NCBI RefSeq assembly: GCF_004000215.1
Contig: NZ_RBVY01000011.1
Location: forward strand, 1 to 32,599
Direction of reading: 5' to 3'
From: Nitratireductor alexandrii
GTDB taxonomy: Bacteria > Pseudomonadota > Alphaproteobacteria > Rhizobiales > Rhizobiaceae
Length of the DNA: 32,599 bases
Below are positions 23,398-32,392 of the stretch, in pieces. The notes below the pieces were generated by a model, which searched no databases, was not told where the DNA came from, and was given only the letters and a program-made list of their open reading frames with translations. The position numbers and the translations under genes are program-made. Position 1 is the first letter of the stretch, and every line of letters begins with the position of its first letter.

Positions 23398-26300
23398 ATG
23401 GCAAACACACCCAAAACGAAAATCCCCGAAACGCCGGCGCGGCTGCTGCTAGACCGATGCTTTCAGGATGGCGCGCCGAAATATATCGTCGACATCGGCT
23501 TCGGCGCGGGCACTTTATCGCGTCACCTGGAGCGGGTTCTGCGGTCCGAGTATCGCCACCTGCCGTCCGGTTCGCTGCCGATCCTGATCGGCTTGAACCC
23601 CAGTCCCGACATCGACCATGCCGGTTCCTCCGCTCGCGTTGTCCCCGGTCTCTGCGACAGCGGTGCGATGCTTGCCGAACAACTGGCCGCGCTCGGCGTT
23701 ACGGATCTCGAAAACGCTGCCTATATCCATGCTCCGGCCGTGGATACGGAACCCGACGCGGCAGCGATGGCGGCGGCAAGCCTGCTCTTCGATGCCGGCT
23801 CGTTTGGCACGTCGCTGAAGCGGCACGGCCTGACCGTTCTGGCCCAGCAATCCGCTTTGGAGCCGTCTTGCGCGATCGCTTGGATGCGCGATCCGCAACG
23901 ATTGTTGCTGGCGCTGGGGGGCGGCGGGGTTTTTCCCGATGCCGGTCCAGCGTTCGAATTGGGGCAGATGGCGGATACGGACGCGTTCTCGGCCGTGCGC
24001 TTCAGGCATCGCGACTACAGCGTTCGTCTTGCCGCCAAGGCCGACCTGCCGGCATTGGCGGCGTTGGAAAAATCATGTTGGGCGGTCGGCAGCCGTGCCT
24101 CCTCGGCAATGATCCGCGGCCGGTTGACCCGCCATCCGGCCGGCCAGCTCGTGCTTGAAAACGAACGCGGTCTCGTCGGCGCCGTCTACTCGCAACGTGT
24201 TGTCGATGACGATTTCGGCGATTCGACGATGTTCACGGTCGGCAAGCTACACGAGGCCGCCGGGCCGCTGGCGCTGCTGCTCGCGCTCAACGTCCTGCCG
24301 GAAATGCAGGACAGGAGCTATGGCGATCAGCTTCTGGAGTTCATGCTCCAATATTGCGCGGCCACGCCGGGCATAGAGGCCGTGATCGGCGTAACGCGCT
24401 GCAAGGATTACGCCAAGCACGACGGTGTGGACCTGTCGCGCTACATCAAACTGCGGAACGAGCAGGGACGGCTTGTCGATACGGTGCTTCGTTTTCACGA
24501 GATGCACGGCGCCCGGATCGAAAGGCTGGTTGCAAACTACCGGCCACGCGACGGCGAAAACGGCGGTTTCGGCGTTCTGGTCAGGTATGAAGGGCGCCGC
24601 CAGCGCAAGGAACTGTCGGTCGACGCCACCGCAACGGCTGTCCCGGTCGGCGCGGACGAAATCGAGCCCTTCCTCGCCACGACGGTGGCGGCGATCCTCG
24701 GCGCTGGCGATGGCGCGCAGGTCGACGTCGCGCGCCCCCTGTTCGAGCTCGGCATGGATTCGGCTGACCTGCTCGATCTGCGGGAGCGTATTCGCGCGAC
24801 GTTCGGCGTGCGGCTGGAGGCGACGTTCTTCGCGGAGTACGGCACGTGCGAGCATATCGCGAAGCACCTGGCGGAACGGTTTGCGCAGCCATCCGCCGGC
24901 CAGGATGGCGCCGGCGCGAAGCCGGCGCAGACGAACGCTTCGTCGGCTGCCGGCTCCCCGCCAGCCGAAAGACGCAAGACACCCGCGCCGAAAGGCGACG
25001 CGATCGCGATCGTGGGCATGGCGTGCAGGCTGCCGGGGGGGATCGAGGACCGGCACAGCTTCTGGAACGCGCTGCGCGACGGCAAGGACATGGTCGGTCG
25101 GATGCCTGCGGACAGATGGACGTGGCCCGCCGGGATCGACCCGGGCGGCAAGCATCGCGGTATCGACCGGGGCGGCTTTATCCACGGCGTCGACGAGTTC
25201 GACCCGTTGTTCTTCCGCATCTCTCCGAAGGATGCCGCGCTCCTCGATCCCCAACAGCGACTGATGCTGCAACTGGCCTGGTCGTGCATCGAAGATGCCG
25301 GGTATTCGGCGCACGCGCTCACCGGGACCAAGACGGGCGTTTATGTCGGGGCCAGCGGTTCGGACTATCAGTTGCGTCTCTACAGCGAACAGGCCGACCA
25401 TATAGACGGGCATTTCGGACTCTCGACGTCCGTCGCCCTGCTTGCCAACCGCATCTCCTATTTCTTCGACTGGAACGGACCCAGCATCCAGATCGATACG
25501 GCCTGTTCCAGCTCGCTTGTCGCGGTCCACGAGGCGGTCTCGGCCATCAAGAGCGGCATGTGCGACCAAGCCGTGGCGGGCGGCGTCAACATCATGTGCC
25601 ATCCGGCCAACAGCGTGGCCTTCTATTCGGCCGGCATGCTGTCCAAGGACGGGCGATGCAAGACCTTCGGCCGCGCCGCAGACGGTTATGTCCGCAGCGA
25701 GGGCGGCGTGGTGTTCCTGCTCAAGCCGCTGGACGCGGCTGTGGATGCGGGCGACCGCATTCACGGGCTTATTGCCGGGACGGCGGTCAACCATGGCGGT
25801 CAGACCGCGGGGCTGACCGTGCCGAGCAATGTCAGGCAGGCGGCGCTCATAAGACAGGCTCTTGCGCGCGCCGACGTACCGGCCGACACCATCACCTATG
25901 TCGAGGCCCACGGCACCGGAACGGCACTGGGCGACCCCACCGAGGTCAGGGGGCTTGCCGAAGCCTTCGCGGGCAGCCGCCGCGACATGGGGCAGCCCTA
26001 TTGCGGGCTGGGCTCCGTGAAGACGAATATCGGACATCTGGAGGCGGCGGCCGGCGCGGCGGGCCTGTTCAAGGTGTTGCTCCAATTGCAGCATCAAACG
26101 CTGGTCCGGAGCCTGCATTGCGACCAACTCAATCCGCATATCCGGCTCGACGAGGGCCCGTTCTACGTCGTGCGCGACAGCCGGCCCTGGACCCCGTTGC
26201 AAGACGAGGACGGCGATGCGCTGCCGCGGCGGGCCGGCATCAGCTCGTTCGGCAGCGGCGGGGCAAACGCCCATCTCATCGTCGAGGAATATGTCGCGGA

Positions 26301-29300
26301 ACTGGCTGGCGCAGCCGACCTTTCAGCAGGCACCGGAGCGCCGGCCATGGTGGTGCTCTCGGCCAAGACCGAGCAGCGTCTGGCGGAGCGCGCGCGGCAG
26401 TTGCTCGATGCGATCGCGACCTACCCGCTGGGCGACGAGCAGCTGGCGGCCGTCGCGTACACGTTGCAAGTGGGGCGACAGCCGATGGACGTGCGCCTGG
26501 GCTTCCTCGCGACCTCGATATCCGAACTCGAAGCAACCCTGCGCGCTTATCTGGCAGGCGATGCCGCGATCGAGGGCCTTCATCGCGGCAAGGCCGCCCG
26601 CAACGCGGATGCCCCGGGCGGTGCCGCAGCCGACAGTCGGGAAAACCTGGCGAAATGGGTCGAGAACGGCGAGCAGGCGAGGCTGCTCGAACTGTGGGTG
26701 AAGGGCGGGACGTTCGACTGGGCCGCGCTTTATCCAGAAAACAAGCCAGCCCGCCTCGCGCTGCCGACCTATCCGTTCGCCAGGGAGCGCTATTGGTTGC
26801 CGCCGAAACCGAACGCGGTCCAGGCGCGACCCGCCGCGGACGCGCCGGAGGCCGCGCGCGCCGATTTTTCGCACCCGCTTGTGCAGGCGCATGCGTCCGA
26901 GCTGGCGGAGCGGCGCTTCCTGACACGCTTTGGCGGCGACGAGTTCTTCCTCTCCGATCATGTGGTGCAAGGGCGGCGCGTGCTTCCGGCCGTTGCCTAT
27001 TTGGAGATGGCGCGCGCCGCCGTGGCGCAGTCGGGCACAGAGACGTCGTGGCGGGCGGGGATCGAACTGAAGGACGTGGTGTGGGCGCAGTCGATTACGG
27101 TCGACGCCGCCGCGCTCGACGTCGCGATCGACCTCTCCGCGCGGGACGGTGCGGTCATGGCGTGGATGGTGTCGACCCAAGCTGCCGGGGGGCGGGACGA
27201 CGAACGCATCGTGCATTGCCAGGGGCGGGCCGCGCCTTTGGCCGAACGCGAAGCCCCGGTCGTCGACATAGCGGCGCTGCAGGCGCAATGCCGGTCGACA
27301 TCGATCCCGGCAGATGCGTGTTACGAGCGTTTCCGACGAATCGGCCTGGACTACGGCGCGGCGCAACGCAGCGTCGCCGAACTGTCCGTCGGGACCGATC
27401 GGCATGGACGCAGGCAGGTCCTGGCGCGGCTGAACTTGCCCGATCCGGTGCGGGACGACGCGGCGCTCTATGTGCTTCATCCGAGCATTCTGGACGGTGC
27501 CTTGCAGGCGGCGCTCGGTCTGGAACTCGCGCGGGCCCAGCAGGACGGCCTGTCGCTACCCTTCGCGGCCGAAGCGGTCGCCGTGTTCGGCCCGAGTCCG
27601 TCCAGCGGCTGGGCTTGGGTGCGCGATAGCGCCGGCGGCGATGCGTCGCGCACGCTGCGCAAATTGGACATCGATATTTGCGACGACGACGGGCGAACCA
27701 GCGTGGCGCTGCGCGGCTTCACCATGCGGGCGGCGCCTCAGGGCGAGGAACAGCGCCCCGCGACGATGCCGAGCGATAGCGATGCGGTGACGCTGACGCC
27801 GGCGTGGGAGGCGACCGATCCCGCGTGGGGCGACATATGGCCGGCGACCGCGGACATGGTGGCCGTTATCGGCGGCAGCGCCGCGCGCCAGGCCGAATTT
27901 CGCGCCGCCTATCCGCAAGCGCGCCTAATCGAGCTCGACCAGGCATCCGGCATGGAGGCGATCGAGGACCGACTTCGCGAGGCGGGCGCCATCGATCACG
28001 TCGTCTGGCTTGCGCCGGACGATCCGTCGTCCCTGTCCTTGGGTGAGGGGATGATCGAAGGCCAGCGGCGCGGCGTTCTGCAGTGTTTTCGCCTCATCAA
28101 GGCACTGCTCAAGCTTGGATATGGCGACAGGCCGCTGGGATGGACGGTGGTCACGACGCAATCCCTGCCGGTCGAGCGCGGCGAGGACCTGAACCCCACC
28201 CACGCCGGTGTGCACGGTCTGATAGGCTCGATGGCGAAGGAATATCCGACCTGGCGGGTTCGTCTTCTCGATATGCCCCGCGACGAAGGCTGGCCTGTCG
28301 CCGATGTGTTCCGCTTGCCTGCGGACAGGCACGGCAACCCGTTGGGATACCGGCACGGCGAGTGGTATCGCCGCGTCCTCCTACCCACCCGGCTCGACGG
28401 TTCCGGCCCGAGCCCGTATCGGCGCGGTGGCGTCTATGTCGTGCTAGGGGGCGCCGGCGGCATCGGCGAGGTCTGGACCGAGTACATGATCCGCGCCTAT
28501 CGGGCGCAGGTGGTGTGGATCGGCCGGCGCGCCAAGAATGCCGAAATCCAATCGAAGATCGATCGCCTTTCCGCGCTCGGTCCGGCACCGGACTATCATG
28601 TTGCCGACGCGTCGGACGAAGCGGCCCTCGCGCGGGTACGCGATTTGATCAGGCACGCGCACGGCCAGGTCCATGGCGTGGTCCATTCGGCGATCGTCCT
28701 CAACGATTCCAGCTTGGCCAGAATGGAGGAAGCGGCCTTCCTGGAGGCACTTTCGGTCAAGGTCGACGGTAGCGTACACCTGGCGCGGGTCTTCGGTCGC
28801 GACCCTCTCGACTTCGCCCTGTTCTTCTCGTCGATGCTGAGTTTCAAGGCTCCGCCGGGACAAAGCAACTACGCCGCCGGCTGCGCCTTCAAGGATGCGT
28901 TCGCGCATCGTCTGGCTCAAGATCTGCCATGCGCCGTCAAGGTGATGAACTGGGGGTATTGGGGGTCCGTAGGCATCGTCGCCTCACAGGCGTATCGCGA
29001 GCGCATGGCGCGGCTCGGGCAAGGCTCGCTGGAGCCCGAGGAAAGCATGGCCGGGCTGGAACTGCTTTTGCGTGCAGGGCAGGATCAGGTCGTGTTGCTG
29101 AAGCCGACACGGCCGTTCGCCGACGAAGATGGAGTCGCCTCGGACGAGGTGAGCGTCCATCCGGCACCGTATCCGTCGACGCTTGCGGGGCTGCAAGCCT
29201 CGGTCGCGACACGGGCGCAAGAGATGCGGCCAGAAAGGGCGGCGGGTTTTGAAGAGATCGAGCGGTTGCTGCGCCGGCTGCTCTGGGCCCAACTGTGCAC

Positions 29301-32214
29301 GCTCGGATTTCCGGCCTCGCCCACGGACTTTGCCGGGATCAAGGCTGCCTTGGGACTTCGCGATCTCTACGACCGATGGCTGGCGGAGAGCCTGACCGCT
29401 CTCACCGACGCCAACTACCTTGCGTACGACGGGACGGTCTATTGGCGGCTGGCATGTCCCGAGGCAGACGAGGCGGCGGCCTGGCGGGAGTGGGAGGCGC
29501 GTCGGAGCCTCTGGCTGTCGGAACCGGCCATGGCGGCCAATGTCACACTCCTCGACAAGACCATGCGCGCCCTGCCCGATATTCTAAGCGGCGCGACGCG
29601 GGCGACGGACATCCTCTTTCCGAACGCCTCGATGGCGCTGGTCGAGGGATTTTACAAGGACAATCCCGTCGCCGACTACTTCAACGAGATCGTGGCGACC
29701 ACGGTCGTCGGCTTCATCGAGCAGCGGGCCGCGCAGGACCCGATGGCGCGCATCCGCATTCTGGAAGTCGGCGCCGGCACCGGCGGCACCAGCGCGCGTA
29801 TCCTGGAGCGGCTGAAGGGGTATCGGGACCGTATCGACGACTATTGCTATACCGACCTTTCACGGGCCTTCCTCGTGCATGGCGAACGCGTTTTCGGGGC
29901 GGAGAATCCGTATTTTCGGACCCGGATCTTCGATGTCGAAAAGCCGATCGCCGATCAGGGCTTCGATGGCGGTCAGTACGATCTCGTCGTCGGGACCAAC
30001 GTTCTGCACGCCACCCGCAACATCCGACGGACCTTGCGCAATGCCAAGGCCCTCCTGCGCGGCAACGGCCTGTTGTTGCTCAACGAGATCGTCGAGACAT
30101 CGCTGTTCCTGCATCTCACCTTCGGCCTTCTCGAGGGTTGGTGGCTGTCGGAAGACAAGAGCGTAAGGCTGAAGGGCTCGCCCTGCCTGTCCGCGGATGC
30201 CTGGCGGCGCGTTCTCAAGGGCGAGGGCTTCAAGGCGGTGCTCTTTCCCACATCGCAGGCGGTCGGGCTGGGGCAGCAAGTGGTGGTCGCTGAGAGCGAT
30301 GGGCTTGTGCGCCAGCAGCGGCACGAGCCTGCCGGTGGCGCAGAGGTGGCGCCGGTCCCGCCGCCCCCGGCGTCCCGCCCGCCGCAGGAGAGACCGAACG
30401 AAAGCCATGTCCGCGAGATAGTGGTCGATAAGATCGCGCAATCGCTGGGTATGGCACGCGCGCGGATCGAGAGCGACCGGCCGTTTTCGGAATACGGGTT
30501 CGATTCGATCGTCTCCGTCGGATTGGTCAACGAGCTCAACCAGGCGCTCCATATCGATCTGCCGACGATCGCGATCTTTGATTTCAATACGGTCGATCGT
30601 TTGTGCGAGAAGATTTGCACCGACTTCGCCGACACACTCCGGCCCGAGACCGCGGCCGCCGAAGATCGGAGGCGCGCCGATCCTGAGGCAGCGATGCAGG
30701 ACGCGGCGATCGGAATGCCGGCCGCTGCCCCGTCCCGAGCGGGCGGCGATATGCAGGCGGACCATGTCCGCGACGTGGTGCTCGACAAGGTCGCGCAATC
30801 GCTGGGCATGGCGCGCGAGCGCATCGAGAGCGACCGGCCGTTTTCGGAATACGGGTTCGATTCGATCGTTTCGGTGGGGCTGGTGAACGACATCAACCAG
30901 GCGCTGGGTATCGATCTGCCGACGATCGCGGTCTTCGATTTCAACACGGTCGACAGGCTTTGCGCGAAAATCTGCGCGGATTTCGGTCAATCGATCGCGG
31001 TATCCGCCGGCGACGCCGCACCAGCGGCCGAGCCGGCGGCTCAAAATGTCCAGTCGTCCCCCAGCACCGTCGTCGAGTTGAAGAACATCCTCGCGCGTGG
31101 TCGCAAATCCAAACACGCCGACGCGCCGCGACCGGCGCTCTCCGTGGCGGTGAGTCTGCCGAAATTCCATCACGTCCTTCTGACGAATCCCGGTCGGATC
31201 GACGATATCCGCCTGGTCGAGGGCACCCTGCCGGACCTCGAGCCGGATCAGGTCCGGGTTGCCGTCCACGCATTTTCTTTGAATTTCGGAGACTTGCTGT
31301 GCGTCTCAGGCATGTACCCCACCATGCCCAGCTATCCCTTTACGCCCGGTTTCGAGGCGAGCGGTGTCGTCGCGTCGGTCGGCAGTGCGGTCACGGCGGT
31401 CGCGGCGGGCGACCCGGTGATCGCCGTGATGGGAGAACGGCTCGGCGGGCAGGGAAGCGTCGTCACCTGCCGCGAGACGCAGCTGCTCCGCAAGCCGGAC
31501 ACGGTCAGCTTCGAGGAGGCCAGCGCGTTCCCGATCGTCACATCGACGATGGTCGGCGCTTTCAGCAAGGCGGAACTGCGCAAGGGGGAACGGATCCTGA
31601 TCCAGTCCGCCGCCGGCGGGACCGGCCTCGTCGCCGTACAGATGGCGAAGCATCGAGACGCGGAGATATTCGCCACTGTCGGCTCCGACCGGAAGATCGC
31701 GTATCTGAAGGAACTCGGCGTCCATCACGTGTTCAACTATCGCGCCAACGATTTCGAGGACGAGATCGGGCGGCGCACCGCCGGCAGGGGGGTCGACGTG
31801 GTGATCAACACATTGCCGGCAGATGCCCTGCAAAAAGGCATCAGATGCCTGTCGCTCGGCGGGCGCTACGTCGAACTCGCCATGACGGCGCTGCGGTCGG
31901 CGAAGTCGGTGGACCTTTCCATCATGAACAACAATCAGAGCTTTCACAGTCTCGATTTGAGGCGCTTGCTGCTTGATAATCCGGCGGCTGCGATGGCCTA
32001 TATGAAAGACGGTCTCGACCTGCTTGCGAACCGAACCGTGTCGCCAACGATCGGAAAAATCTTCGAGCTCGAGGAAATCGTCGCGGCCTACCGGCATCTG
32101 GCCTCGCGCGAAAGCGTCGGCAAGATCGTTGTCCGTGTCCCGGATTCTTATCGGCAGGGCGAGCTCGGGCCGCACGGCGTTGCGATGTTCGACGCGGGCA
32201 CCCGGTCCGCGTAA
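23398..32214 (+). CDS. Trans-AT polyketide synthase: (MT-like)-GNAT-ACP-KS-DH-KR-cMT-ACP-ACP-ER
   Basis: PKS of 2938 residues. About 1-195: methyltransferase-like adaptor (VDIGFGAGT). 205-400: GNAT decarboxylative loader; Trp228, His367 and Arg382 match, by motif and spacing, the triad described in CurA. 418-495: ACP1 (Ser455). 534-965: KS with Cys703, His838, His880, all canonical. 1157-1447: DH (His1188, Asp1366). 1465-1915: KR (GGAGGIG 1684-1690, Ser1812, Tyr1825). 1985-2300: C-methyltransferase (EVGAGTGG from 2123). 2335-2415 and 2455-2535: twin ACPs (Ser2370, Ser2489). 2590-2915: enoyl reductase (AAGGTG near 2740). No AT; the free AT at 22475 should serve it. One acetyl starter plus one methylated, fully reduced extension predicts 2-methylbutyryl. 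The ER after the ACPs is an unusual place. ATG 23398 follows GGGAGA. Confidence 0.95.
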   Translation: MANTPKTKIPETPARLLLDRCFQDGAPKYIVDIGFGAGTLSRHLERVLRSEYRHLPSGSLPILIGLNPSPDIDHAGSSARVVPGLCDSGAMLAEQLAALGVTDLENAAYIHAPAVDTEPDAAAMAAASLLFDAGSFGTSLKRHGLTVLAQQSALEPSCAIAWMRDPQRLLLALGGGGVFPDAGPAFELGQMADTDAFSAVRFRHRDYSVRLAAKADLPALAALEKSCWAVGSRASSAMIRGRLTRHPAGQLVLENERGLVGAVYSQRVVDDDFGDSTMFTVGKLHEAAGPLALLLALNVLPEMQDRSYGDQLLEFMLQYCAATPGIEAVIGVTRCKDYAKHDGVDLSRYIKLRNEQGRLVDTVLRFHEMHGARIERLVANYRPRDGENGGFGVLVRYEGRRQRKELSVDATATAVPVGADEIEPFLATTVAAILGAGDGAQVDVARPLFELGMDSADLLDLRERIRATFGVRLEATFFAEYGTCEHIAKHLAERFAQPSAGQDGAGAKPAQTNASSAAGSPPAERRKTPAPKGDAIAIVGMACRLPGGIEDRHSFWNALRDGKDMVGRMPADRWTWPAGIDPGGKHRGIDRGGFIHGVDEFDPLFFRISPKDAALLDPQQRLMLQLAWSCIEDAGYSAHALTGTKTGVYVGASGSDYQLRLYSEQADHIDGHFGLSTSVALLANRISYFFDWNGPSIQIDTACSSSLVAVHEAVSAIKSGMCDQAVAGGVNIMCHPANSVAFYSAGMLSKDGRCKTFGRAADGYVRSEGGVVFLLKPLDAAVDAGDRIHGLIAGTAVNHGGQTAGLTVPSNVRQAALIRQALARADVPADTITYVEAHGTGTALGDPTEVRGLAEAFAGSRRDMGQPYCGLGSVKTNIGHLEAAAGAAGLFKVLLQLQHQTLVRSLHCDQLNPHIRLDEGPFYVVRDSRPWTPLQDEDGDALPRRAGISSFGSGGANAHLIVEEYVAELAGAADLSAGTGAPAMVVLSAKTEQRLAERARQLLDAIATYPLGDEQLAAVAYTLQVGRQPMDVRLGFLATSISELEATLRAYLAGDAAIEGLHRGKAARNADAPGGAAADSRENLAKWVENGEQARLLELWVKGGTFDWAALYPENKPARLALPTYPFARERYWLPPKPNAVQARPAADAPEAARADFSHPLVQAHASELAERRFLTRFGGDEFFLSDHVVQGRRVLPAVAYLEMARAAVAQSGTETSWRAGIELKDVVWAQSITVDAAALDVAIDLSARDGAVMAWMVSTQAAGGRDDERIVHCQGRAAPLAEREAPVVDIAALQAQCRSTSIPADACYERFRRIGLDYGAAQRSVAELSVGTDRHGRRQVLARLNLPDPVRDDAALYVLHPSILDGALQAALGLELARAQQDGLSLPFAAEAVAVFGPSPSSGWAWVRDSAGGDASRTLRKLDIDICDDDGRTSVALRGFTMRAAPQGEEQRPATMPSDSDAVTLTPAWEATDPAWGDIWPATADMVAVIGGSAARQAEFRAAYPQARLIELDQASGMEAIEDRLREAGAIDHVVWLAPDDPSSLSLGEGMIEGQRRGVLQCFRLIKALLKLGYGDRPLGWTVVTTQSLPVERGEDLNPTHAGVHGLIGSMAKEYPTWRVRLLDMPRDEGWPVADVFRLPADRHGNPLGYRHGEWYRRVLLPTRLDGSGPSPYRRGGVYVVLGGAGGIGEVWTEYMIRAYRAQVVWIGRRAKNAEIQSKIDRLSALGPAPDYHVADASDEAALARVRDLIRHAHGQVHGVVHSAIVLNDSSLARMEEAAFLEALSVKVDGSVHLARVFGRDPLDFALFFSSMLSFKAPPGQSNYAAGCAFKDAFAHRLAQDLPCAVKVMNWGYWGSVGIVASQAYRERMARLGQGSLEPEESMAGLELLLRAGQDQVVLLKPTRPFADEDGVASDEVSVHPAPYPSTLAGLQASVATRAQEMRPERAAGFEEIERLLRRLLWAQLCTLGFPASPTDFAGIKAALGLRDLYDRWLAESLTALTDANYLAYDGTVYWRLACPEADEAAAWREWEARRSLWLSEPAMAANVTLLDKTMRALPDILSGATRATDILFPNASMALVEGFYKDNPVADYFNEIVATTVVGFIEQRAAQDPMARIRILEVGAGTGGTSARILERLKGYRDRIDDYCYTDLSRAFLVHGERVFGAENPYFRTRIFDVEKPIADQGFDGGQYDLVVGTNVLHATRNIRRTLRNAKALLRGNGLLLLNEIVETSLFLHLTFGLLEGWWLSEDKSVRLKGSPCLSADAWRRVLKGEGFKAVLFPTSQAVGLGQQVVVAESDGLVRQQRHEPAGGAEVAPVPPPPASRPPQERPNESHVREIVVDKIAQSLGMARARIESDRPFSEYGFDSIVSVGLVNELNQALHIDLPTIAIFDFNTVDRLCEKICTDFADTLRPETAAAEDRRRADPEAAMQDAAIGMPAAAPSRAGGDMQADHVRDVVLDKVAQSLGMARERIESDRPFSEYGFDSIVSVGLVNDINQALGIDLPTIAVFDFNTVDRLCAKICADFGQSIAVSAGDAAPAAEPAAQNVQSSPSTVVELKNILARGRKSKHADAPRPALSVAVSLPKFHHVLLTNPGRIDDIRLVEGTLPDLEPDQVRVAVHAFSLNFGDLLCVSGMYPTMPSYPFTPGFEASGVVASVGSAVTAVAAGDPVIAVMGERLGGQGSVVTCRETQLLRKPDTVSFEEASAFPIVTSTMVGAFSKAELRKGERILIQSAAGGTGLVAVQMAKHRDAEIFATVGSDRKIAYLKELGVHHVFNYRANDFEDEIGRRTAGRGVDVVINTLPADALQKGIRCLSLGGRYVELAMTALRSAKSVDLSIMNNNQSFHSLDLRRLLLDNPAAAMAYMKDGLDLLANRTVSPTIGKIFELEEIVAAYRHLASRESVGKIVVRVPDSYRQGELGPHGVAMFDAGTRSA
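30406..31000 (+). repeat. Tandem duplicated ACP coding units
   Basis: Two ACP units with a period of 357 bp (119 codons), each with SEYGFDSI around the pantetheine serine. A 47-bp stretch is identical at 30466-30512 and 30823-30869, indicating recent duplication or gene conversion. Twin ACPs are known to raise flux in PKS modules. Confidence 0.85.
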
Positions 32215-32277
32215 CGGCGTTGACAAGCAGGCGTCGAGGCGAGGCCATCCTCCGGCCGCAGTGACGACGAGGGAGGC

Positions 32278-32315
32278 TTTCCGGGCGGCGGAGGAACCGG
32301 TTCGCCGTCCGGAAA
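32278..32315. terminator. Hairpin downstream of the PKS gene
   Basis: 13-bp stem (arms 32278-32290 and 32303-32315, one G.T pair) with a 12-nt loop, 64 nt after the PKS stop. The stem is closed by T/A pairs but no long T run follows. Confidence 0.45.
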
Positions 32316-32359
32316 ACCTTCAAACCAATAAGCCGGAACCGATCCGCGCTTCGGTGAAA

Positions 32360-32386
32360 TGCCGGCCGGCTCGAGGGCGGCCGGCA
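32360..32386. terminator. Hairpin between convergent PKS and carrier-protein genes
   Basis: Perfect 9-bp stem (TGCCGGCCG / CGGCCGGCA) with a 9-nt loop, next to the stop of the leftward carrier gene. With the hairpin at 32278 it probably ends transcription from both sides. Confidence 0.45.
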
Positions 32387-32392
32387 CGGCGG

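Noticed and set aside
6178-32386. Intergenic inverted repeats as CRISPR or mobile-element ends
   Set aside because: They are single hairpins after stop codons with no repeat-spacer order, transposase or target duplication; termination or mRNA stability explains them.
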